Source of the DNA: Clostridia bacterium | GTDB taxonomy: Bacteria; Bacillota; Clostridia; Christensenellales; CAG-138 | Direction of reading: 5' to 3' | Length of the DNA stretch: 6,024 bases | NCBI GenBank assembly: GCA_017435185.1 | Contig: JAFSFN010000019.1 | Location: 1 to 6,024 of the forward strand | Shown here: positions 1-5,004 of the stretch, piece after piece | How positions within the stretch are numbered: the stretch's first letter is position 1 | How the letters are laid out: every line of letters starts with the position of its first letter | The notes under the pieces: generated by a model | The model's database searches: none | Told to the model about the DNA's origin: nothing | Seen by the model: only the letters and a program-made list of their open reading frames with translations | Program-made: the position numbers and the translations under genes

Positions 1-433
1 CTCTCGTAAGCCCTGCAATGCTGTTTATAAATGTTGACTTGCCTACATTAGGTATTCCCACTATCATCGCCCTGACAGTCTTTGCAATGCCTTTCGCCTT
101 GAATCTTTCCACCTTTTCTTTTGCGGCTTCTTCTATGAGAGCGATCTCATTTTTTCGTTTGGAAGTATGGGTAGCCACACACTCAATAGCTTTTATGCCT
201 CTTGAACGATAATGCTCTATCCATTTTTTGTTTTCCGTTTTGTCGGCCAAATCGGATTTGTTAAGTATTATCACACGATCCTTCGACTGAAAAAGCGTGT
301 CAAAATCCGGGTTACGGGTAGCAATAGGCGCTCTTGCATCAACTATTTCTATAACTACATCTATGAGTTTTAAGTTTTCCTGTAAAAGGCGCTTTGCCTT
401 CGCCATGTGGCCGGGATACCATTGAATTATCAT
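1..433 (-). CDS. rbgA: Ribosome biogenesis GTPase RbgA (YlqF), C-terminus cut by window edge
   Basis: Circularly permuted GTPase needed for late 50S subunit maturation in Bacillota; in Bacillus subtilis RbgA acts on 45S intermediates. The ATG at 431-433 opens a frame with no stop before base 1, giving 144 visible residues. The protein begins MIIQWYPGHMAKA, the typical RbgA/YlqF N-terminus. The permuted motif order is visible: DARAP (32-36), then the G4 motif NKSD (58-61), then the P-loop GIPNVGKST (126-134). G2, G3 and the C-terminal RNA-binding domain lie outside the window. An AAAGG ribosome binding site precedes the ATG at somewhat long spacing. The gene follows rplS as in B. subtilis, but a strong terminator hairpin lies between them, so expression may rest on partial read-through. 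The family call is firm. Confidence 0.96.
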   Translation of the reverse strand, partial: MIIQWYPGHMAKAKRLLQENLKLIDVVIEIVDARAPIATRNPDFDTLFQSKDRVIILNKSDLADKTENKKWIEHYRSRGIKAIECVATHTSKRKNEIALIEEAAKEKVERFKAKGIAKTVRAMIVGIPNVGKSTFINSIAGLTR

Positions 434-458
434 GTTTGCACTACCTTTGCGTTTATAT

Positions 459-491
459 AAAAAATTGCCCCCAAAGCCAAGCCCTGGGGGC
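459..491 (-). terminator. Intrinsic terminator after rplS
   Basis: On the minus strand a hairpin with arms at 486-491 (GCCCCC) and 467-472 (GGGGGC) can be extended inward through A-U, G-U and G-C pairs to about 10 bp with a 5-nt loop. It is followed at once by AATTTTTT. It lies 15 nt past the rplS stop and about 26 nt before the rbgA start. It should therefore end most rplS transcripts and leave rbgA to read-through. Confidence 0.9.
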
Positions 492-505
492 ATCTTGCGA
501 CAATT

Positions 506-859
506 TTATTTTTCGACTATGCGCTCAACAACCTTAGCTGCCTTACCGACTCTGTTGCGCAGATAGTAGAGCTTAGCTCTGCGTACTTTACCGTGACGCA
601 CAACTTCGATTCTGCCAAGTCTGGGGCTGTTGTAAGGGAATGTTCTTTCAACGCCTACGCCGTATGATACTCTGCGAACCGTGAACGATTTGCGAATACC
701 GCCGCCCTGCATTTTGATTACTGTGCCTTCAAAGTTCTGAAGTCTTTCACGCGTACCTTCGATAACCTTTACATATACGCGTACTGTGTCACCTATCTCC
801 AATTTGGGAAGGTCTGTTCTGAGTTGTTCTTTTTCAAGTTCTCTTATGATGTTGGACAT
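506..859 (-). CDS. rplS: 50S ribosomal protein L19
   Basis: L19 sits at the 30S-50S interface of the large subunit. The 117-residue product matches the usual bacterial length of about 115. It shows the family's signatures: the N-terminal LPKLEIGDTVRVYVKV, then EGTRERLQNFEGTVI, the GGGIRKSFTVRR segment, and the C-terminal RRAKLYYLRNRVGKAAKV. The ATG at 857-859 is preceded by AAAGGAGAGG at good spacing. About 130 nt separate it from trmD, much more than the other gaps in the cluster. That gap holds a dedicated promoter and a foldable leader, so rplS is probably transcribed both from the upstream operon and from its own start. A terminator follows directly. Confidence 0.98.
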   Translation of the reverse strand: MSNIIRELEKEQLRTDLPKLEIGDTVRVYVKVIEGTRERLQNFEGTVIKMQGGGIRKSFTVRRVSYGVGVERTFPYNSPRLGRIEVVRHGKVRRAKLYYLRNRVGKAAKVVERIVEK

Positions 860-875
860 TTTATGCCTCTCCTTT

Positions 876-929
876 CATAGACGTTCTTACCTGTAACGAA
901 AGCACAGACAGCGGACCGTCCGTCATACG
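876..929 (-). promoter_or_regulatory. Putative ribosomal protein L19 leader (autoregulatory 5' UTR structure)
   Basis: The predicted transcript from the rplS promoter begins near 929-930. Its first nine bases (929-921, CGUAUGACG) pair with CGUCUAUG at 883-876, giving 8 pairs with one bulged U. Inside this helix are a small hairpin around GGACGGUCC and a second with arms CUGUG and UACAG. The structure ends just before the rplS ribosome binding site. An L19 leader family is known upstream of rplS in low-GC Gram-positives and is thought to be bound by L19. The position and the closing helix fit, but membership in that family is inferred, because I cannot run a covariance model. Confidence 0.6.
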
Positions 930-935
930 CACGAC

Positions 936-964
936 ATTATACTACACAAAGCAGAATAAAGCAA
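936..964 (-). promoter_or_regulatory. Internal sigma-A-type promoter for rplS
   Basis: Minus strand: -35 TTGCTT at 964-959, 17-bp spacer, and a perfect -10 TATAAT at 941-936. The predicted start near 929-930 coincides with the 5' end of the leader helix, which supports the call. The -35 box matches consensus in only three positions. Confidence 0.75.
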
Positions 965-989
965 TGCTTTTTTAGTATTTATTAAGATT

Positions 990-1667
990 TTATTTAAGTT
1001 TTTCCAAGAGGTCGGGACGCCTTTTTTTCGTTTCTTCCAAAGACTTTTCACGCCGCCACTTTTCTATTTCTGCATGATTTCCCGAAAGAAGCACATTGGG
1101 CACTTTCATGCCTCTATATTCAGCCGGCCTTGTATATTGAGGATATTCAAGCAAACCGTCGGAAAAGGATTCGTCTTTGTTGGAATCATCACTGCCCAAT
1201 ACACCGTCTATAAAACGGCTTAAACAGTCTATCAGCACCATTGCAGGCAATTCACCGCCCGTGAGTACATAATCGCCTATTGAAACTTCTCTGTCCATAA
1301 CAGAAAGCGCTCGCTCATCGATGCCTTCGTAATGTCCACATAAAAGCAGAAGCGAATCTTTCTTTGCAAGCTCCTTCGCAAGTGACGGCGAAAGCACATC
1401 ACCTCTCGGAGTGAGTGCGATCCTGTATGCCCTATGTTCGGAATCGACTTCATCAAGACACGAAAATATCGGCTGGGGCATCATCACCATGCCGGCACCG
1501 CCGCCGAAAGGATAATCGTCGGCATTTTTGTGCTTGCTTTCAGAATATTCTCGGATATCATGCAGAACAAATTCCAAAATGCCTTTCTGCTCAGCTCGCT
1601 TCATTATGCTTGAGCCCAATACTCCGTGAAACATTTCAGGGAACAGTGTGAGTACATCAATCTTCAA
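990..1667 (-). CDS. trmD: tRNA (guanosine(37)-N1)-methyltransferase TrmD
   Basis: TrmD transfers a methyl group from S-adenosylmethionine to N1 of G37 in tRNAs with G at position 36, which prevents +1 frameshifting. It is a SPOUT-class trefoil-knot homodimer. I chose the TTG at 1665-1667 rather than the in-frame ATG at 1697. It gives the canonical N-terminus MKIDVLTLFPEMF and 225 residues, and GGAGG lies about 9 nt upstream inside rimM. Visible motifs are FGGGAGMVM (54-62), LTPRGD (85-90), GHYEGIDER (111-119), SIGDYVLTGGELP (129-141) and SDGLLEYPQYTRP (169-181); the last contains Asp170, the likely catalytic base by comparison with the family. The start overlaps the rimM end by 11 bases, which indicates translational coupling. 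Confidence 0.97.
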   Translation of the reverse strand: MKIDVLTLFPEMFHGVLGSSIMKRAEQKGILEFVLHDIREYSESKHKNADDYPFGGGAGMVMMPQPIFSCLDEVDSEHRAYRIALTPRGDVLSPSLAKELAKKDSLLLLCGHYEGIDERALSVMDREVSIGDYVLTGGELPAMVLIDCLSRFIDGVLGSDDSNKDESFSDGLLEYPQYTRPAEYRGMKVPNVLLSGNHAEIEKWRREKSLEETKKRRPDLLEKLK

Positions 1668-2190
1668 AGAGCCCCACCTCCGCAAGCACGTCAGCATCGA
1701 GAGTTATGAGTTTATTGTCGATATCCACCGTTTTGAGCACCTTTTTTAAGGCAGGAAGCAGCAGCTTTCTCTCGCCTTTTATTTCATAGACATCGTTCGC
1801 ACCGGTAGAAAAAACATCGGTCAGTTTGCCGTGGTCGTTGCCGTCTGTATCCACTACTCTGCAGCCTATAAGATCTACGATGAAATATTCACCTTCGGGC
1901 AATTTGCGAGCATGACTTCTGTCAACGCAAATATATACATTGCGAAGACGCTCAGCGGCATTACGGTCGTTGCAGCTGTCTATCTGCAAATATACATCAC
2001 TGCCCTGAACATTGGCATTTGTGACCTTTATGCTCTCATATCTGCCAGATAATTCCAAATATGCGTCAGAAAGTGCGTTAAAACGCCCCACATCATCTGA
2101 GAGGGGCATTACTTTTAACGCACCGTGAACGCCATGGGGGCGCACTATGACGCCCACCCTTAAATATTCTGTCTTTTTTTCTGCGGCCAT
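1657..2190 (-). CDS. rimM: Ribosome maturation factor RimM
   Basis: RimM is a 16S rRNA processing factor that binds S19 and assists assembly of the 30S head. The 177 residues contain both family domains: an N-terminal RimM beta-barrel with GVIVRPHGVHGALKV (13-27) and a C-terminal PRC-barrel with LPEGEYFIVDLIG (97-109), STGANDVYEI (128-137) and LLLPALKKVLKTVD (143-156). The ATG lies two bases after the khpA stop, so its ribosome binding site must lie within the end of khpA; only a weak GAAG is visible, and coupling to khpA translation is likely. B. subtilis has ylqD between khpA and rimM; it is absent here. The 3' end overlaps trmD. Confidence 0.95.
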   Translation of the reverse strand: MAAEKKTEYLRVGVIVRPHGVHGALKVMPLSDDVGRFNALSDAYLELSGRYESIKVTNANVQGSDVYLQIDSCNDRNAAERLRNVYICVDRSHARKLPEGEYFIVDLIGCRVVDTDGNDHGKLTDVFSTGANDVYEIKGERKLLLPALKKVLKTVDIDNKLITLDADVLAEVGLFED

Positions 2191-2192
2191 GC

Positions 2193-2438
2193 TCAGTCTA
2201 CTTCAAGTATGTTTACGGAATACTTTCTGTCTTCCTGAGCGGAAGCAGCCTTGACTACAGTTCGTATAGCTTTTGCAATACGACCCTGCTTGCCGATGAC
2301 CTTGCCCATATCCTCGGGAGCAACAGTGAGTTCGATAACGGTTGCATTTTCCTCAACTTTTTCTTCGACCTTCACTTCATCACTCTTATCGACCAAGTTC
2401 ATGGCTATGAATTTTACGAGTTCTGCAATATTTCCCAT
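2193..2438 (-). CDS. khpA: KH-domain RNA-binding protein KhpA (YlqC)
   Basis: Small single-KH-domain RNA-binding protein; in Bacillota KhpA partners with KhpB/Jag and affects cell elongation and division. The frame is open further upstream to 2522, but that extension overlaps rpsP in another frame. The ATG at 2436-2438 gives an 81-residue protein of normal family length starting MGNIAELVKFIAMNLVD, and it has an AGGG site just upstream. The KH signature is GKVIGKQGRIAKAIRTVVKAA (45-65), with the RNA-backbone-binding GKQG loop at 49-52. The gene starts 11 nt after the rpsP stop, as is usual for the S16-KhpA pair. Confidence 0.94.
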   Translation of the reverse strand: MGNIAELVKFIAMNLVDKSDEVKVEEKVEENATVIELTVAPEDMGKVIGKQGRIAKAIRTVVKAASAQEDRKYSVNILEVD

Positions 2439-2449
2439 ATTGTCCCTCG

Positions 2450-2692
2450 TTATTGAATAGCACCGGACTTCTTGAGAAGATCGCGCACTGTGTCTGTGGG
2501 CTGAGCGCCGTTCTTCATCCACTCGATAGCGCGGTCATTTTTGATATTGATGGTTGCGGGTTCTGTGAGGGGGTTGTAATAACCGATTTCCTCAACGAAA
2601 GCACCGTCTCTGGGTGCGCGTGAGTCTGCAACAACAACACGGTAGAAAGGAGCCTTCTTTGCGCCCATTCTTCTCAATCTGATCTTAAGCAT
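2450..2692 (-). CDS. rpsP: 30S ribosomal protein S16
   Basis: S16 is an early-binding small-subunit protein that stabilises the 5' domain of 16S rRNA. The product has 80 residues, the usual length. It carries the family signatures MLKIRLRRMGAKKAPFYRVVVADSR (1-25) and FVEEIGYYNPL, with PTDTVRDLLKKSGA near the C-terminus. The ATG has a strong TGGAGG site upstream. The 69-nt gap from ffh contains two short hairpins (one at 2735-2747, AAGGT/ACCTT) without a proper U-tract, so I expect transcription to continue from ffh. Confidence 0.98.
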   Translation of the reverse strand: MLKIRLRRMGAKKAPFYRVVVADSRAPRDGAFVEEIGYYNPLTEPATINIKNDRAIEWMKNGAQPTDTVRDLLKKSGAIQ

Positions 2693-2761
2693 AATTTTCC
2701 TCCAAAATATAAAATAATTTGTTTTATCAGTTAAAAGGTGAAACCTTACAACTTCTTAAAG

Positions 2762-4114
2762 TTAAAACTTGAACGGGAATCCGCCTCTGCCCTTTCCTCG
2801 TTTGAGGAACTTGCCCATGCCGCCGTTTGTCAGCTTCTTCATGAGCTTGCGTGAGCTTTCAAACTGATTCAGCAAACGGTTTACATCCTGAACCTGTGTG
2901 CCGCTTCCCGCCGCTATTCTGCGCCTTCTGGAAGCATTTATCATTTCGGGTTTTCTGCGTTCGTAAGGTGTCATAGACTTGATTATTGCTTCCATTCTGG
3001 CAACCTGTTTCTCATCTATTTCAACATCGCCCATCTTGCTCGCATCCATACCGGGCATCATGCCCAATATATCCTGCAATGAACCCATTTTCTTCATCTG
3101 AGTAAACTGGTCGAGGAAATCCTCAAGCGTGAACTCAGCTTTACGCATTTTTTCTTCAAGCTCTGCCGTCTTTTTCTCGTCAAACACAGCCTGAGCCTTT
3201 TCAATGAGCGTGAGCACATCGCCCATGCCCAAAATTCTTGACGCCATACGGTCGGGATAGAAAGGCTCAATCTCCGTGAGCTTTTCACCGATACCGCAGA
3301 ACTTGATGGGCTTGCCCGTGACTTCACGAACCGACAGAGCCGCACCGCCGCGCGTATCGCCGTCGAGCTTTGTGATTATAACACCCGTAAGCTCAAGTTT
3401 GTCGTTAAATGCCTTTGCCGCATTAACTGCGTCCTGACCTGTCATCGCATCGATAACAAGCAAAATTTCCGAAGGATTAAGCTCGTCTTTTATGGCGGCT
3501 ATCTCGTCCATCATGCTTTCGTCTATGTGCAATCGGCCTGCCGTATCGACAATAACAAGGTCATTGAAATTGCGTTTTGCATGTTCAATAGCGAGTTTGG
3601 CTGTCTCTATCGGGTCCTGCTGACCGCGTTCAAAAACAGGGATTCCTGCTTTTTCACCGACTACCTGAAGCTGTTTGACAGCGGCAGGACGATAAACGTC
3701 GCAAGCAACGAGCAAGGGCGATTTACCAAACTGCTTTTTCAAGTGCAAAGCCAGCTTGGCAGCCATTGTGGTCTTACCTGCACCCTGCAAACCTGCAAGG
3801 AGAACAACCGACGGAACGGAATTGCCAAACTCCAGCTTGCTGTTAGTGCCGCCCATTAAGGCAGTCATTTCTTCGTTGACGATTTTTATGACTTGCTGAC
3901 CGGGAGTAAGTGCTTCAAGCACTTCAGAGCCAACACAGCGTTCCGTGACAGTATTAACGAACTTTTTAACTACCGCAAAACCTACATCGGCCTCCAAAAG
4001 CGCAAGTTTGACCTCACGCATTGCCTCACGGACATCTTTTTCCGTGAGTTTGCCTCTGCCCGAGAGCTTTTTGAATACATTTTGAAGTTTTGTGGTCAAT
4101 CCCTCAAATGCCAT
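2762..4114 (-). CDS. ffh: Signal recognition particle GTPase Ffh
   Basis: Ffh is the protein core of the bacterial signal recognition particle. It binds signal sequences of nascent membrane proteins and SRP RNA in the cytosol, then docks on FtsY. The 450 residues show a complete NG-M layout: the N domain (about 1-90); the G domain with P-loop GLQGAGKTT (108-116), DVYRPAAVKQL (139-149), DTAGR (190-194), TKLDGDTRGG (248-257) and FCGIGEKLTEIEPF (272-285); and the methionine-rich M domain (about 325-450) with the SRP-RNA-binding SRRRRIAAGSG (395-405). The start overlaps the ylxM stop by 11 bases, and GAGGA lies upstream within ylxM, so the two are coupled. No SRP RNA gene was recognised in the window. 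Confidence 0.98.
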   Translation of the reverse strand: MAFEGLTTKLQNVFKKLSGRGKLTEKDVREAMREVKLALLEADVGFAVVKKFVNTVTERCVGSEVLEALTPGQQVIKIVNEEMTALMGGTNSKLEFGNSVPSVVLLAGLQGAGKTTMAAKLALHLKKQFGKSPLLVACDVYRPAAVKQLQVVGEKAGIPVFERGQQDPIETAKLAIEHAKRNFNDLVIVDTAGRLHIDESMMDEIAAIKDELNPSEILLVIDAMTGQDAVNAAKAFNDKLELTGVIITKLDGDTRGGAALSVREVTGKPIKFCGIGEKLTEIEPFYPDRMASRILGMGDVLTLIEKAQAVFDEKKTAELEEKMRKAEFTLEDFLDQFTQMKKMGSLQDILGMMPGMDASKMGDVEIDEKQVARMEAIIKSMTPYERRKPEMINASRRRRIAAGSGTQVQDVNRLLNQFESSRKLMKKLTNGGMGKFLKRGKGRGGFPFKF

Positions 4115-4463
4115 AATATTCCTCGCAAATATTCTTCATCGCCGCAAGCTGTTCGCCATATTTTTCAAGTTCACCGTTGTTTGCCAAATCTTGCTCAAGC
4201 TGAGTAATTGCCATCATAAGCCTGTCAGCCCTGTCAACGATGCCGAGCTTGCTTTCCATATCAAGCAAAGTGCTTTTTGCACGCTGTATTCCATCTCTAA
4301 CGCCTTGACGCGATATATTCTCGCGCTCGGCTATTTCCGAAAGAGAGTAATCATCGTTTATGTGCTGCTCTAAAACATTTTTAGAATGTTCGGTCAAAAA
4401 ATCACCGTAGCAGTCCAGCAAACGAGATAATTTTATATTATCCAAGCATTTCACCGCTTTCAC
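4104..4463 (-). CDS. ylxM: YlxM-family HTH protein, SRP-associated
   Basis: YlxM/p13-like proteins are small helix-turn-helix proteins encoded next to ffh in Bacillota and linked to SRP function. In Streptococcus the homologue binds SRP components and modulates FtsY. The typical LLDCYGDFLTEHSKNVLEQHINDDYSL segment (15-41) is followed by the HTH LSEIAERENISRQGVRDGIQRA (41-62). The C-terminal half is helical and charged. The start is uncertain: GTG at 4461-4463 gives 119 residues but has no ribosome binding site and begins only 4 nt after a hairpin. GTG at 4454 gives 116. TTG at 4445 gives 113 residues, has GGTGA upstream and fits the usual family N-terminus at least as well. This is the first gene of its operon. 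Confidence 0.9.
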   Translation of the reverse strand: MKAVKCLDNIKLSRLLDCYGDFLTEHSKNVLEQHINDDYSLSEIAERENISRQGVRDGIQRAKSTLLDMESKLGIVDRADRLMMAITQLEQDLANNGELEKYGEQLAAMKNICEEYYGI

Positions 4464-4467
4464 TTTG

Positions 4468-4489
4468 TGTAAAGCATTTTTGCTTTACA
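4468..4489 (-). promoter_or_regulatory. Perfect inverted repeat at the 5' end of the ylxM-ffh transcript
   Basis: TGTAAAGCA and TGCTTTACA form a perfect 9-bp inverted repeat around AAAA. It begins only two or three bases after the predicted transcription start and ends just before the first possible ylxM start codon. As DNA it could be an operator overlapping the initial transcribed region. As RNA it would be a 5'-terminal hairpin occupying most of the leader. The sequence alone does not choose between these. Confidence 0.65.
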
Positions 4490-4497
4490 GCTGTTCT

Positions 4498-4525
4498 ATT
4501 GTACCACATCAGCAGTATATGTCAA
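4498..4525 (-). promoter_or_regulatory. Sigma-A-type promoter for the ylxM-ffh-rpsP operon
   Basis: Minus strand: perfect -35 TTGACA at 4525-4520, 16-bp spacer, and -10 TACAAT at 4503-4498 preceded by TGG, an extended -10 element. It lies between the terminator of the upstream unit and ylxM, exactly where an operon boundary is expected. The predicted start is near 4491. Confidence 0.88.
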
Positions 4526-4537
4526 GAGAAACTTTAC

Positions 4538-4576
4538 AAAACAACAAAAACCGCACCTTTTTTGTGAGATGCGGTT
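4538..4576 (-). terminator. Intrinsic terminator upstream of the SRP operon
   Basis: Minus strand: arms AACCGCATC (4576-4568) and GGTGCGGTT (4557-4549) give 9 bp including one G-U pair, with a 10-nt loop, followed by TTTGTTGTTTT. It closes the transcript that includes the zinc-ribbon gene or the hairpin array before it. The plus-strand flank (CTTTTTGCTTTTT) is also T-rich, so it could stop transcription in both directions. Confidence 0.9.
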
Positions 4577-4690
4577 CTTTTTGCTTTTTCTAATTCACCG
4601 TTGTTTATCGAAACAAGGAGGATTAGCCACCGAAAAAAGTGGAGCGGAGTTGTTCGCAAAACTTAAAGTTTTACGGACGAACATAAGTCT
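4540..4690 (-). ncRNA. Hairpin array, candidate small RNA or structured 3' UTR
   Basis: The 120 nt between the zinc-ribbon stop and the terminator are not empty. Three consecutive inverted repeats precede the terminator hairpin: 4652-4682 (outer GTTCG/CGAAC plus an inner AAAAC/GTTTT stem), 4627-4642 (CCAC/GTGG) and 4590-4626 (outer CTAAT/ATTAG, inner TTGTTT/AAACAA with loop CGAT). A promoter-like element overlaps the end of the zinc-ribbon gene and would start transcription near 4689. That would give a free transcript of about 150 nt ending at a real terminator. It could equally be the 3' UTR of the zinc-ribbon mRNA. I recognise no known RNA family. Confidence 0.3.
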
Positions 4691-4695
4691 GTCTG

Positions 4696-4724
4696 ATTAT
4701 CTGCCTCTGTGCTCCTGGAAGCAA
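4696..4724 (-). promoter_or_regulatory. Possible promoter inside the end of the zinc-ribbon gene
   Basis: Minus strand: TTGCTT (4724-4719), 17-bp spacer, GATAAT (4701-4696). The -35 hexamer is the same as in the rplS promoter, with identical spacing. However, it matches consensus in only three positions and overlaps coding sequence, so it could be fortuitous. Confidence 0.3.
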
Positions 4725-4972
4725 GCGCTGCAGTAAACAGGCTTATCGTTCTTGGGTACGAACGGGAGCTTTGTGGGTGCACCGCACTGTGAGCATATAG
4801 CATCGTGCATTTCTCTCTCACCGTTACGCTGGCTCTTGCGAGAATTTCTGCATGCCTTGCAGCGTGTGGGCTCATTCTGGAAACCCTTTTCTGCGTAAAA
4901 TTCCTGTTCACCTGCTGTGAAAACGAATTCTGCACCGCAATCCTTGCATACCAAAGTCTTGTCCTCGAACAT
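4697..4972 (-). CDS. Small double zinc-ribbon protein (zf-trcl plus CxxC-x17-CxxC)
   Basis: Ninety-one residues with two predicted zinc sites. The N-terminal ribbon has CKDC (9-12) and CKAC (38-41) around AEFVFTAGEQEFYAEKGF, which is typical of the 'probable zinc-ribbon' family. The C-terminal ribbon has CSQC (60-63) and CSAC (81-84) separated by 17 residues containing the conserved LPFVP and KPVYC stretch. Between them lies a basic, polar linker (RNSRKSQRNGERE). There is no signal peptide or membrane segment, so it is presumably cytosolic. Function is unknown; nucleic acid binding is a plausible guess from fold and charge. The ATG at 4970-4972 is preceded by AAGGGG. It lies 32 nt downstream of the structured RNA 5005-5235, with no terminator between, so the two probably share a transcript. 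Confidence 0.9.
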   Translation of the reverse strand: MFEDKTLVCKDCGAEFVFTAGEQEFYAEKGFQNEPTRCKACRNSRKSQRNGEREMHDAICSQCGAPTKLPFVPKNDKPVYCSACFQEHRGR

Positions 4973-5004
4973 TTTTTAATCCCCTTGTAATAAATATTTT
5001 TTTG

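Noticed and set aside
2701..2761. Terminator or promoter between ffh and rpsP
   Set aside because: The hairpins are only 5 bp with a short U-tract, and the best promoter-like match (TTGTAA-17-GATAAA) is weak and AT-driven.
3527..3859. 110-codon plus-strand frame, and others at 3893-4207 and 3094-3345, within ffh
   Set aside because: These are antisense or alternate-frame shadows of the intact, well-conserved ffh coding sequence.
4092..4373. Plus-strand frame over ylxM
   Set aside because: It is antisense to ylxM and the start of ffh; it has no family features and no supporting promoter or ribosome binding site.
4169..4606. 13-base repeat TTCACCGTTGTTT at 4169-4181 and 4594-4606
   Set aside because: One copy is inside ylxM coding sequence, and a shared 13-mer in 6 kb is not far from chance. 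The flanks do not match.
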